Source: Clostridiaceae bacterium UBA6110 (GTDB lineage: Bacteria; Bacillota; Clostridia; Clostridiales; Clostridiaceae). Taken from it: DNA of 22,665 bases. The stretch covers positions 1-22,665 of the forward strand of contig DIWI01000114.1 in the NCBI GenBank assembly GCA_002428415.1, in the 5' to 3' direction. A program made the translations under genes and the position numbers. Positions 14,434 to 22,534 of this stretch are shown here, one piece after another. The first letter of the stretch is position 1, and every line of letters starts with the position of its first letter. The notes under the pieces are model-generated. The model was not told the origin of the DNA. It did no database searches and saw nothing but the letters and a program-made list of their open reading frames with translations.

Positions 14434-15321
14434 TTACTTTTTCCTCTGCTCGTCCTCTATTGCTGAAAGTCCAAGGGCTATTGCACCCTTGATTCCGGCA
14501 TCGTTACCCAGCTCAGGATACACTATGTAAGTATCAAGGTCTTCAAGCTCAGGTGTCCTTATGTATCCCGCAAGAAGCTCACGCACATAGCGTCTCACCA
14601 TTCCGAGGACATGTCCCCTGTGCATGACTCCTCCGCCTACAACTATCCTTTTAGGTGAAAGGATTAGGATATAGTTGACGAGAGCCTGTGCAACATAGTA
14701 AGCAAGAATATCGAAGACCTTGTGGTCATCCGGTATATCTCTCCCCTTCATGCCTGTCCTTGCCTCAAGTGCAGGACCAGCTGCAAGGCCTTCGAAGCAG
14801 TCGCCGTGGAATGGGCAGACTCCCTTGAAGTCGTCATCCTTATGCTTTCGAAGTATAATGTGACCCATCTCAGGATGAAGCATGCCGTGGATCAGCTTCC
14901 AGGATTCCATGGCACCTGCGCCTATTCCTGTTCCGATAGTCATGTACAGGCAGGAGTCAAGCCCTCTGCAGGAGCCGAAAAATGCTTCTCCCAGGGTTGC
15001 GCCGTTGACATCTGTATCAAAGCCCATTGGTGCATCTATATAGGTCTTCAGCTCATCAATCAGATTGTAGTTCTGCCACTTCACCTTTGGAGTGGAGGTT
15101 ATGGATCCGTATGAAGGTGAATCCTTGTCAAGGTCTATAGGCCCAAAGGATCCAACGCCCATGGCATCAAGGTTCTCACCAATGAAGAATTCCCTTACCT
15201 TTGCCATGGTCTTGTCCGGTTCTTCAGTAGGCACTTCCTGTCTTCTTTCGATTTCGCCCTTCTCGTCACCGATAGCAAGGACAAACTTGGTTCCGCCAGC
15301 TTCAATTGCTCCTATCCTCAT
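14434..15321 (-). CDS. scrK: ROK-family fructokinase
   Basis: This 295-residue sugar kinase phosphorylates a hexose, most likely fructose, with ATP. The N-terminal phosphate-binding motif AIEAGGTKFVLAIG, the catalytic base D104 in FDTDVNGA, and the second glycine-rich motif TIGTGIGAGA are present. The zinc site of ROK kinases is complete: H154 in HPEMGHI, then C169, H172 and C175 in CPFHGDC. The EGLAAGPALEARTG segment is typical of the fructokinase branch (ScrK/GmuE type) rather than glucokinases. GGAGGTAACC precedes the ATG. It lies 38 bases after the VWA gene with no terminator between, so it may be the last gene of that transcript, although the functions look unrelated. Confidence 0.9.
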   Translation of the reverse strand: MRIGAIEAGGTKFVLAIGDEKGEIERRQEVPTEEPDKTMAKVREFFIGENLDAMGVGSFGPIDLDKDSPSYGSITSTPKVKWQNYNLIDELKTYIDAPMGFDTDVNGATLGEAFFGSCRGLDSCLYMTIGTGIGAGAMESWKLIHGMLHPEMGHIILRKHKDDDFKGVCPFHGDCFEGLAAGPALEARTGMKGRDIPDDHKVFDILAYYVAQALVNYILILSPKRIVVGGGVMHRGHVLGMVRRYVRELLAGYIRTPELEDLDTYIVYPELGNDAGIKGAIALGLSAIEDEQRKK

Positions 15322-15359
15322 GGTTACCTCCTGAAATCTCTTTTTAATATCAGTCTATT

Positions 15360-16718
15360 CTATCTTGCCCACTCATGCAACAGTGTCCTCATTACCTGGA
15401 GTCCGTAGGTCCTGTCTACCTCTTCCCTGTCCTCCTTGAGGATGAACACATCACCTCTGGGGTCCTTCAGTGATATGGAACTGCCAAGGACAACCCACAG
15501 TGTCCTGAAGTGCACAGGTGAGATTGTAAGCTGGTCCTCGCCTTCACCGTCGGTGAAATATACAAGGAATGTTGACCTCAGGTTATTCTCCTTTATGTAC
15601 TCGAACACCGGCGAAAATCTGGTGCCTCCGCGCCTGTCAAGGAGCGGCCTTATGTCTTTGATGCTCCTTATCATGTAGTCTCTCCTGACCTCATTGTCGC
15701 ATTCAAGGACCCGTATCGGCGCATCGTGCTGCTTTGTAAGCATCAGCATCTCCGTAAGGAAACCGTTCATGTCCTTGTCAGTTATACTGCCTGAGATGTC
15801 CAGAGCAACAGTTATGTCCGGAGCGAAGTCCCTTAGTTCCCCCTTCAGGTCCAGCCTGTCAGGCTGTCTCCTGTCAAGCCTCGCAACAGTCTTCCTCCTG
15901 CCCTTGGGAACAGTCCGGAGGGCACGCCTTACGCTGCTCTGCCAGTTGATCCTGCCCTTTCCACCTGTTTCAAGGATCTTCAGGATCTCGCCTGGCACAC
16001 CCTTGTCCCCTGCATGGGAGAGTATTGCCTTTATGGTTTCTCTCGACCTGTCTTCATCTTCAGTTTCGGACTCAGCCCACCTGTCATGTGCGGTTTCTAT
16101 GTCAATACCGTTCTCTTTCTTAAGGTCCAGAGCCTTCCTGTCCATCTTCATCATGGCTTCATGAATTGATTCAACATAGAACTCAAGCGTCTCATTGGTC
16201 TTCAGGTTCAGGTTGAACCTCACATTGACAGAATTTATCCTTTCCGCAAAATGCGGAAGGTTCGTGATGTACTGGTTCACCGATATGTCCATCCCAAGGC
16301 TTATTGCAAGCTTCTGGTACTTGTTCTTGAGCACCTTCTCACGTGAGTGGTGCTTGAGTATGATATGGTATATCTCATGCTTTATCATTGCCCTGGCCTC
16401 AAGCTCCTCAAGGAACAGGAAGCTTAGCGGGTTGAACATGAACACGACGCTGCCCTTCCTCATGACGCTTGCTGTCGGATAGGTAAGTGTGAAATCAATC
16501 TCCCTTATTGTCCTTGAAAGGAAAAGGGCATAGTAGTCCTCACCGCTCGTTACCATCCTGAAGGAGAGCTCATCCAGATACCTGAGGAAATCCCTGCTGA
16601 ATCCCTTCCTCAGGCTTCCAGATTCCGTAAAGGCCACTGCATCGGAAAGAAGCTCCCTACGCCTTGCCGAGATGGCATCCCTGTCCCTTAAGTCCTTGTG
16701 GAAATTAAGATCTGCCAT
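15360..16718 (-). CDS. DUF2201 metallopeptidase-like / VWA domain protein
   Basis: This 452-residue protein has two parts. The N-terminal half has a zinc-peptidase-like motif HEIYHIILKHH (H114, E115, H118, H123), as in the DUF2201 N-terminal domain. The C-terminal half is a von Willebrand factor A-like domain with the MIDAS motif D307-x-S309-x-S311 in ITVALDISGSI and a downstream FTDGEGED segment. Such proteins pair with MoxR ATPases, which act as chaperones for complex assembly or metal insertion. The gene overlaps the end of the MoxR gene by 14 bases and has a weak ribosome binding site, so it is probably translationally coupled. Whether the peptidase site is active is unknown. Confidence 0.9.
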   Translation of the reverse strand: MADLNFHKDLRDRDAISARRRELLSDAVAFTESGSLRKGFSRDFLRYLDELSFRMVTSGEDYYALFLSRTIREIDFTLTYPTASVMRKGSVVFMFNPLSFLFLEELEARAMIKHEIYHIILKHHSREKVLKNKYQKLAISLGMDISVNQYITNLPHFAERINSVNVRFNLNLKTNETLEFYVESIHEAMMKMDRKALDLKKENGIDIETAHDRWAESETEDEDRSRETIKAILSHAGDKGVPGEILKILETGGKGRINWQSSVRRALRTVPKGRRKTVARLDRRQPDRLDLKGELRDFAPDITVALDISGSITDKDMNGFLTEMLMLTKQHDAPIRVLECDNEVRRDYMIRSIKDIRPLLDRRGGTRFSPVFEYIKENNLRSTFLVYFTDGEGEDQLTISPVHFRTLWVVLGSSISLKDPRGDVFILKEDREEVDRTYGLQVMRTLLHEWAR

Positions 16719-17781
16719 AGCACTGGAAGAAGCCTTCTATGAAGGTATCCGAATTAAGCAGAATCGGATATACATCACCGTAGTCAGCCCTTATCTCCTT
16801 CATGACTGATATCCTCAGGTCCTTTGGCATCAGGTTCAGGACCTCTGAGTACCTGTCAGCAAAGATCGGTTCCATGTGTTCCCTCATGTAAAGGATCATG
16901 TTCTTTGCAAGGATATACAGCCTTGAATGGCTTGCCTGGGAGATTTCATCCTTTACGAACTGGCTGAGGACTTCCATCGAGAACAGGTCATCAGGCGAGA
17001 CTAACGGATTTCTATTATCCTCAATGAACGCCATAAAATCCTGTGCAACCTTCATCCCGACGTTTCCCTTGACCACGTTGTATAGGGTCTTCTGGTCTAT
17101 GTCACGCTTTTCTGCCACCCTAAGTGCCTGGGATACCCTTTCCCAGCTTCTTGGGGTGGACCTGATGAACTCGTCCTGCGGCTTGTAGTTCAGGTATTCC
17201 CTAAACTGCGATATGAACTGGATCACCAGAGGGTGGATCTCTCCGTCCTCCATACCCCATCTGATCCATTCCTTTGGATCACTATCCATGTTGAACCACA
17301 CGAACCTGTCTTCCTGGGCAGGGTCCATATCGACAACCTGGTAGTCTGTCTCGGAAAAATCCTCCATCCTGTTAGACGGATTCATGGCAGCTGCGACAAC
17401 GACCCTGTCAGAAAGCCTGTAGCCGTTGATCTCCCTGTTAAGAATCAGGTTCATAAGCTCCTGCTGCACAGAGTGGTCGCACCTGTTGATCTCATCTATG
17501 AAAAGAAGTACTGAGCCCTCGCTCTTTTCAAGGTACTCGTCGATCTCAGTCAGCTTATGATGTGTGGCGTACCTGGTCCTTCCTCCCACTACAGTAGGAA
17601 GCCCTCCAATCTCACCTTCCTTTAGAAGGTTTGCGTCTATGTTGACGAGATATAGCCCCATTTCCTGGGCATACTCCCTGATAAGAGAGGTCTTTCCTAT
17701 TCCGCTCTCCCCTATGATAAGGGGCACAGCCCCTGACAGGACCGCAAGGTCCAGAGCCTCAAGTGTCTCCTTGTAGTTCAT
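16705..17781 (-). CDS. MoxR-type AAA+ ATPase
   Basis: This 358-residue AAA+ protein has Walker A GESGIGKT at residues 24-31, Walker B VLLFIDEINR with D96 and E97, and the sensor-1 asparagine N134 in AAAMNPSNR. The C-terminal part is a helical lid with no further recognised domain. MoxR ATPases work with VWA proteins (RavA-ViaA and CoxD-type systems) to remodel or mature target proteins. AGGAGG lies upstream of the ATG. It starts 11 bases after the 22-residue-repeat gene and overlaps the VWA gene, so all three are one transcription unit. The substrate is unknown. Confidence 0.93.
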   Translation of the reverse strand: MNYKETLEALDLAVLSGAVPLIIGESGIGKTSLIREYAQEMGLYLVNIDANLLKEGEIGGLPTVVGGRTRYATHHKLTEIDEYLEKSEGSVLLFIDEINRCDHSVQQELMNLILNREINGYRLSDRVVVAAAMNPSNRMEDFSETDYQVVDMDPAQEDRFVWFNMDSDPKEWIRWGMEDGEIHPLVIQFISQFREYLNYKPQDEFIRSTPRSWERVSQALRVAEKRDIDQKTLYNVVKGNVGMKVAQDFMAFIEDNRNPLVSPDDLFSMEVLSQFVKDEISQASHSRLYILAKNMILYMREHMEPIFADRYSEVLNLMPKDLRISVMKEIRADYGDVYPILLNSDTFIEGFFQCYGRS

Positions 17782-17792
17782 GGCCTTGCCTC

Positions 17793-18509
17793 CTATCTCG
17801 ACAGCACATAGTCGATAAGCTTCATCTTTGCAGCCTTCGACCCATGCTCGTTTATGAAATCAACCTTGTTCATGTCAAGCACCTGCAGCTCCATGAAGTC
17901 CCTGATATACCTTTCAGTGACATCATCACCTGAGAACACGCCTGTTAGGACTTCCAGAAGGAAATCCATGTCCAGGCTGTCATAAAGGTACTTTGCTATC
18001 CTGATGTTGAGCCTCAGGTATTCCCTTAGCTCCTCATCGTCATAGCCTTTGATATAGGTTATGGCCTGCTCGCTTGCCTTAAGGGCTTCCTTCCTTGCCT
18101 CCAGGCAGGGCTCCTTGATGTACTTCAGCGCGCTCCAGTAGTTCCTGACAGCCGCAACCTGCACCTCGCACTCAGGGTCCGCAATGTACTGTATGGCATC
18201 GTAATCCCTCTTGACAGCTGCAAGCTTAAGCGCCAGGTCAGGCTTCCTGATATACTGTATTGCCCAGCCCTTGTTCGCAACTGCCGCCATCATGACCTCA
18301 TACGACGGGTCTTTTATGTGCTTAAGGCTGTTCCAGCCTGCCTTTACGGCAAGGAGCCTTATCTCCTCAGGCGCATCCTTTATGTGCCTGATCGAGCCTG
18401 GCGTCTTTCTCACAGCCTCCCTCATGGTATCGATGCCCGGATCCTGTATATGCCTTATCTCATTACCGTTTTTCCTGACTTTTTCTATATCATCCAGCTC
18501 GTTTTTCAT
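17793..18509 (-). CDS. Tandem 22-residue repeat protein of the MoxR/VWA unit
   Basis: This 238-residue protein contains seven unbroken 22-residue repeats at residues 17-170, and an eighth begins at once. The unit reads roughly (A/S)(I/L)xxIx(D/E)P-x3-(E/L)-x3-AV-x5, for example AIQYIADPECEVQVAAVRNY. Each unit predicts a pair of short helices, so the whole should form an alpha-solenoid suited to binding proteins. It resembles DUF4116-type repeats in spirit, but I cannot assign it with certainty. The ATG at 18509 has AAGGAG six bases upstream; an in-frame TTG at 18578 has none. As first gene before the ATPase and VWA genes, it may be an adaptor or the client of that system (inference). Confidence 0.85.
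   Translation of the reverse strand: MKNELDDIEKVRKNGNEIRHIQDPGIDTMREAVRKTPGSIRHIKDAPEEIRLLAVKAGWNSLKHIKDPSYEVMMAAVANKGWAIQYIRKPDLALKLAAVKRDYDAIQYIADPECEVQVAAVRNYWSALKYIKEPCLEARKEALKASEQAITYIKGYDDEELREYLRLNIRIAKYLYDSLDMDFLLEVLTGVFSGDDVTERYIRDFMELQVLDMNKVDFINEHGSKAAKMKLIDYVLSR
18000..18461 (-). repeat. Seven tandem 22-codon repeats
   Basis: The coding sequence for residues 17-170 is seven units of exactly 66 bases. The protein repeat is clear, but the DNA copies have diverged, which indicates an old array under protein-level selection rather than a recent DNA expansion. Confidence 0.85.
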
Positions 18510-18582
18510 GACCTGCTCCTTAATCTGTAGTGCTTTTTCAAAAGCTTCGCCCTCATTATAGCAATTAATTGGATGCAATTGA

Positions 18583-18610
18583 AGTGATGCCGTGAAAAAA
18601 CGGCATCACT
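18583..18610. terminator. Perfect 11-bp hairpin after the alarmone synthetase gene
   Basis: AGTGATGCCGT (18583-18593) and ACGGCATCACT (18600-18610) pair around a 6-base loop, 33 bases beyond the stop codon of the alarmone synthetase. No T-tract follows on either strand, so ordinary intrinsic termination is doubtful; it may be an attenuator or an RNA-protecting stem. Confidence 0.5.
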
Positions 18611-18642
18611 GCCGTCATTTCAATCAGGATCCACTGACACAT

Positions 18643-19434
18643 CTATTGCCTGTGCTTCTCCAGCTCCCTCTTGACCTGCTCTGTCAGGTCATTGAGTTCA
18701 GACACGCCTCCATACTCAATGAGCCTGTTTAGAGCCACCTGGAACCTTGCGGCCTCCGGAGACCTGCCCATGGACATAAGTGACAGGATATCGCTCATTA
18801 TGGAAGAGATCATGGCAGACTTCACCTCGAACAGCTTCTGGGCATCCTTTATCTCATCCTTGATGTCCATCATTACCTGGTCAAGCTGATATGCAGACTC
18901 TGCGGCTGTCTTCAGCTTACCACGTATGTGCTCAGGTATGTGGGCCTTGTACTTGTAGTTGAGCGAATGCTCGGTCACTGCCCAGAAATTCATGGCGAGG
19001 GTCCTTATCTGGATCTCAGCTATGATTTCTGTGACACCTCCAGCCATGTTGACTGGATACTTGATTATTACATGATAGCTCCTGTAGCCTGACGGCTTTA
19101 CATTGCTGATGTAGTCCTTCTCGTACATTATCTGCATGTCGCTGCGCTTTCTGATTATGTTTACCACAGTCTCTATGTCATCTACGAACTGGCACATTAT
19201 CCTTATGCCTGCAATGTCTTCAAGCTCGAATCTGAGCCTGTCATGCGGGATATTGAACTTATTTGCCTTCTCAAGCATGGAGGATATCTCTTTCACCCTT
19301 CCCGTCATGAATTCTATGGGGGAATACTCGTTACGCCTCCTGTATTCGGTCCTTATTGACCTGAGCTTTACTTTAAGCTCTTCAACTGCCTGGTCGTATG
19401 GTATCAAAAAGGTCTTCCAATCCGTTCCGGACAT
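18643..19434 (-). CDS. Small alarmone synthetase (RelA/SpoT-domain GTP pyrophosphokinase)
   Basis: This 263-residue protein holds only the (p)ppGpp synthetase domain, which transfers pyrophosphate from ATP to GDP or GTP. The family motifs are present: R46 in EFMTGRVK, D73 in LEDIAGIRI, KPSGYRSYH at 113-121, the catalytic EIQIRT at 140-145, and H156 with NYKYK after it. It lacks the HD hydrolase, TGS and ACT domains of the long Rel enzymes, so it is a single-function synthetase of the RelQ/RelP (YjbM/YwaC) class, with a somewhat longer C-terminal helical tail. The ATG at 19434 has GAGG about 8 bases upstream; the GTG at 19443 lies inside that site. It has its own promoter. Confidence 0.93.
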   Translation of the reverse strand: MSGTDWKTFLIPYDQAVEELKVKLRSIRTEYRRRNEYSPIEFMTGRVKEISSMLEKANKFNIPHDRLRFELEDIAGIRIMCQFVDDIETVVNIIRKRSDMQIMYEKDYISNVKPSGYRSYHVIIKYPVNMAGGVTEIIAEIQIRTLAMNFWAVTEHSLNYKYKAHIPEHIRGKLKTAAESAYQLDQVMMDIKDEIKDAQKLFEVKSAMISSIMSDILSLMSMGRSPEAARFQVALNRLIEYGGVSELNDLTEQVKRELEKHRQ

Positions 19435-19474
19435 AATAATCACCTCTTACTTCCTGACAACTCTTGCTATGTCA

Positions 19475-19503
19475 ATTATAGCAAACTTTCACACTTGTTT
19501 TAA
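19475..19503 (-). promoter_or_regulatory. Promoter of the alarmone synthetase gene
   Basis: On the minus strand TTAAAA (19498-19503) and TATAAT (19475-19480) are 17 bases apart, about 40 bases before the start codon. Confidence 0.6.
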
Positions 19504-19516
19504 TACTATTGAAAAA

Positions 19517-19566
19517 AAGACCCTCCGGTATCCGGAGAGTCATACTCCCGGCAACCAGAGGGTCTT
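19517..19566 (-). terminator. Terminator after the CoA-disulfide reductase fusion
   Basis: AAGACCCTC (19517-19525) pairs with GAGGGTCTT (19558-19566), with a smaller GC-rich stem inside. On the minus strand T residues follow (A-run 19512-19518). It starts 9 bases after the stop codon. Confidence 0.85.
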
Positions 19567-19574
19567 GATTATGG

Positions 19575-22091
19575 TTATATGAACAGTGTGGCGTTGGAAT
19601 CTTCGGATTCGGAGAGCATGTAGCCTACTCCTCCAAGCTTGATTCCATCGATGAGTTCCTCTTCCTTAAGTCCGAGAAGGTCCATGCTCATCTGGCATGC
19701 GACAACTTCAACTCCGCTGTCTATGGCAGACTTTATAAGGTCCTCGAGGGAGTGGACGTTCTTGTCCTCCATTATCTTCCTGATCATCATCGGTCCGAGT
19801 CCGCCCATGTGCATCTTCGAAAGGCCCAGCTTCTTGGAACCCTTAGGCATCATCATTCCGAATGCGTTCTCAATGAACGTCTTCTTTACAGGTCCGCTGT
19901 TTTCCTTCCTGAGGATGTTTATTCCCCAGAAGGTGAAGAACATGGTTACCTTCTTACCCATGGAGGCTGCTCCATTGGCTATGATGAATGCTGCTATGGC
20001 CTTGTCCAGGTCTCCTGAGAATATGATCATGGTCTTGTTGTCCTTGACAGGCTGCATTGCCGCATAGGATCCTGAGCAGCCTATCTCAGCGTCGTTTTCA
20101 TCATCATAAAGTCCCTTCCTGATGCTGGCTTTGATGAGTCCCTTGTCCTTCTTCACTGAAATCAGCTCGTTTCCGGTCCTCTTGGCCCATGCCTTGATAT
20201 CCTCGTAGAAGCCCATGTCTGAAGCTGTGATGTCCAGTCTGTCACCCTTCTCCATGCTGTCTACAGATGACTTTACCCTCATGAGAGGTCCCGGGCAGCA
20301 AAGTCCTGTGGCATCAAGCTCAACGGTCTTTGAAATCCTGTCTGGCTCCTCAGTTGTTACGCCGGGTGCGCCGATCCCGGCTCCCTCAAAAGGGCCGGTC
20401 TTTCCTCCACCGATTCCGCTGTCACTGTCATCCTTCTTTGAAGGCTTGAACTTTGCGAAGTTTATGAGCTTATATCCTCCGGAGAGGTTCTTTGTAGTGA
20501 ATCCATGCTGGTTCAGGAGCCTTGAGGCAATGTAGCCTCTCAGTCCGACCTGGCAGTATATCCATATGAGCTTGTCCTTCGGAAGCTCCGACATCCTTGC
20601 CCTGAGGCTGTTAAGCGGGATGTGGACCATGCCTTCGATGCTGCCGTTGTCAACTTCAATTTTATCTCTTACGTCAAGCAATAACATGGTTGCTGGATCA
20701 AATTCCGCATTGAACTCATCAATTGTCCTGTTGTCTGCAAGTCCCTCAAGGGTATTCTGAGCCACAAATCCCATCATGTTGGCAGGTGACTTCGCTGAGA
20801 GGAACGGAGGTGCATATGCAAGCTCAAGCTCTGCAAGGTCGTCAATTGTTGCTCCGAACTTGATTGCAGTTGCTATTACATCTATGAGCTTGTCTACTCC
20901 GTCATAGCCTACTGCCTGTGCTCCAAGGACTTTCCTGTCCTCAGTGAATACAAGCTTCGCTGAGAGCTGTGTAGCTCCAGGATAGTAGGTAGCATGGCTG
21001 TTAGGGTGTATGAATATGGCCCTTACTGGTATTCCGGCCCTCTTAGCATTCCTTTCGTTCATTCCGGTAGCCGCAGCAGTCATATCGAAAACCTTAAGTA
21101 TTGAGGTTCCCATGGATCCCAGGTAGGTCCTGTCAATTCCAGCTATGTTGTCAGCTATGATCCTTCCCTGCCTGTTGGCTGGTCCTGCGAGAGGAATGGC
21201 TGTCCTTCCCTTTGTCATGAAGTCAACTATCTCAGCGGCATCTCCAGCTGCATAGACATTCTCGAAGTTTGTCCTCATGTGGTCATCTGTTACAATGTGT
21301 CCCCTTGGCCCTAAAACTATGCCTGAATCCTTCAGGAAAGATGTCTCAGGCTTTACTCCGATTGCAGCAACCACGAAATCTCCGGTGAGAACTGTTCCTG
21401 AAGCAAGCTTTACAGATATCTTGTTTCCTTCTTCAATGAACTCGCTGACTCCGTCACCAAGGTGAAGCTCGACTCCCCTTGACTCCATCTCAGCCTCAGC
21501 GATCATGGAAAGCTCAGAATCAAATGGTGCAAGTATGTGAGGTACAGCCTCGACGAGGATGACATTCAGTCCTCTCTCAACCATATTTTCAGCTGCCTCG
21601 ATTCCTATGAAGCCTCCGCCTATTACGATTGCAGTAGCCTTTGTATTCTTGTCTACCTCTGCCTTGATTGCATCTGTGTCAGGGATGTTCCTTAGTGAGT
21701 AAACCTTCTTTGAATCTATTCCCTTGATAGGAGGCTTCATCGGTGATGCGCCTGGTGAAAGCACAAGGTAGTCATATGACTCCTCGTAGGTTCCCCTGTC
21801 CTTTGAGTTGACTGTCACAGTCTTTGCAACCGGATCAACCTTCACGACCTCGCTGAATACCCTTACGTCAAGCTCGAACCTGTCCTTCATTGCCTTAGGT
21901 GTCTGAAGCAGCAGCTTGCTCCTGTCCTTTATGACCTCACCTATATGGTATGGAAGTCCGCAGTTTGCAAAGGATATGAACTCATCCTTCTCAAACATCA
22001 CTATTTCCATGTTCTCATCAAGCCTTCTGAGCCTTGCCGCTACGGTTGCTCCACCTGCTACTCCACCTACTATTACTGTCTTCTTACTCAT
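19575..22091 (-). CDS. CoA-disulfide reductase fused to rhodanese, TusA and DsrE-like domains
   Basis: This 838-residue flavoprotein joins four sulfur-handling modules. Residues 1-450 are an FAD/NAD(P)H disulfide reductase of the CoA-disulfide/polysulfide reductase class, with the FAD motif GGVAGGATVAARLRR and single active cysteine C44 in SFANCGLPYH. Residues 455-550 are a rhodanese domain with C513 in IYCQVGLRGY. After a Gly/Asp-rich linker (551-585) comes a TusA-like domain at 588-660, with C599 in LCCPGPLMRV as the CPxP cysteine. Residues 685-838 form a DsrE/DsrF-like domain with C799. Persulfide could pass between the cysteines within one chain (inference). The ArsR gene upstream overlaps its start by 4 bases (ATGA), and a terminator follows. 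Confidence 0.95.
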   Translation of the reverse strand: MSKKTVIVGGVAGGATVAARLRRLDENMEIVMFEKDEFISFANCGLPYHIGEVIKDRSKLLLQTPKAMKDRFELDVRVFSEVVKVDPVAKTVTVNSKDRGTYEESYDYLVLSPGASPMKPPIKGIDSKKVYSLRNIPDTDAIKAEVDKNTKATAIVIGGGFIGIEAAENMVERGLNVILVEAVPHILAPFDSELSMIAEAEMESRGVELHLGDGVSEFIEEGNKISVKLASGTVLTGDFVVAAIGVKPETSFLKDSGIVLGPRGHIVTDDHMRTNFENVYAAGDAAEIVDFMTKGRTAIPLAGPANRQGRIIADNIAGIDRTYLGSMGTSILKVFDMTAAATGMNERNAKRAGIPVRAIFIHPNSHATYYPGATQLSAKLVFTEDRKVLGAQAVGYDGVDKLIDVIATAIKFGATIDDLAELELAYAPPFLSAKSPANMMGFVAQNTLEGLADNRTIDEFNAEFDPATMLLLDVRDKIEVDNGSIEGMVHIPLNSLRARMSELPKDKLIWIYCQVGLRGYIASRLLNQHGFTTKNLSGGYKLINFAKFKPSKKDDSDSGIGGGKTGPFEGAGIGAPGVTTEEPDRISKTVELDATGLCCPGPLMRVKSSVDSMEKGDRLDITASDMGFYEDIKAWAKRTGNELISVKKDKGLIKASIRKGLYDDENDAEIGCSGSYAAMQPVKDNKTMIIFSGDLDKAIAAFIIANGAASMGKKVTMFFTFWGINILRKENSGPVKKTFIENAFGMMMPKGSKKLGLSKMHMGGLGPMMIRKIMEDKNVHSLEDLIKSAIDSGVEVVACQMSMDLLGLKEEELIDGIKLGGVGYMLSESEDSNATLFI

Positions 22092-22378
22092 TTCTTCTCC
22101 TCCAGATCAAGTATTCTTATTATATCCCTGGCCGTCTCGCTTACGACCTTGTACGTTATTTCCGTGCCTTTTCTCTCGCCTGCTATGATCCCTGCTGCCT
22201 TAAGGCTTCTTATGTGCTGAGATATGGTCGACTGTGGTATGTCCAGACATTCCTGCATGAAGCTCACGTTGCACCCGTTCTCCCTTATAAGTCCTCTGGC
22301 GATGCAAAGTCTCACAGGGTGTCCGAGAACCCGCATTATCTCGGCCGGTCTTTCCAGCTGATCAAGGTTGTTGTCCAT
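22088..22378 (-). CDS. ArsR-family regulator of the CoA-disulfide reductase operon
   Basis: This 96-residue winged-helix protein has the ArsR core: MRVLGHPVRLCIARGLI, then CLDIPQSTISQHIRSLKAAGII as helix-turn-helix, and the wing ERKGTEITYKV. Cysteines at C25, C36 and C44 cluster around the helices before the recognition helix. With the persulfide-handling gene it overlaps, thiol or persulfide sensing, as in SqrR/BigR-type regulators, is plausible, but the cysteine positions are not clearly theirs. I chose the ATG at 22378 since GAGGGG lies just upstream; the frame extends to 22396. It is translationally coupled to the next gene by an ATGA overlap. Confidence 0.92.
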   Translation of the reverse strand: MDNNLDQLERPAEIMRVLGHPVRLCIARGLIRENGCNVSFMQECLDIPQSTISQHIRSLKAAGIIAGERKGTEITYKVVSETARDIIRILDLEEKK

Positions 22379-22395
22379 ATATCCCCTCTCCCTCA

Positions 22396-22411
22396 ATTAG
22401 TACATTCTAAT
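22396..22411. promoter_or_regulatory. Candidate ArsR operator upstream of the reductase operon
   Basis: ATTAG (22396-22400) and CTAAT (22407-22411) form inverted arms separated by six bases. They touch the -10 and cover the expected transcription start of the ArsR gene. Confidence 0.45.
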
Positions 22412-22438
22412 ATTACGTTTTTAAAATATATTTGTCAA
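22410..22438 (-). promoter_or_regulatory. Promoter of the ArsR/CoA-disulfide reductase operon
   Basis: On the minus strand a consensus TTGACA (22433-22438) and TAATAT (22410-22415) are separated by 17 bases. Confidence 0.8.
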
Positions 22439-22447
22439 CAATTTAAC

Positions 22448-22471
22448 GCGTAATTTTTTCACAAATTACGC
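22448..22471. terminator. Hairpin between the SDR gene and the ArsR promoter
   Basis: GCGTAATTT (22448-22456) and AAATTACGC (22463-22471) form a perfect 9-bp stem with a 6-base loop. It lies 64 bases past the SDR gene stop and just upstream of the ArsR promoter. The tail on the minus strand is AT-rich but not a clean T-run, so terminator is the likelier of two readings; a regulator site is the other. Confidence 0.45.
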
Positions 22472-22534
22472 CCTTCTTCTCGCGAAATTAATCAATAACC
22501 GTCCCCATATTTTGACATATCGGCAGAATCGCCA

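Noticed and set aside
18000..18461. The 66-base periodicity in the repeat protein gene as a possible CRISPR-like or DNA tandem array.
   Set aside because: The period is a whole number of codons, the similarity is at protein level, and the DNA copies differ too much for a CRISPR or recent DNA repeat. No CRISPR array was seen anywhere in the window.
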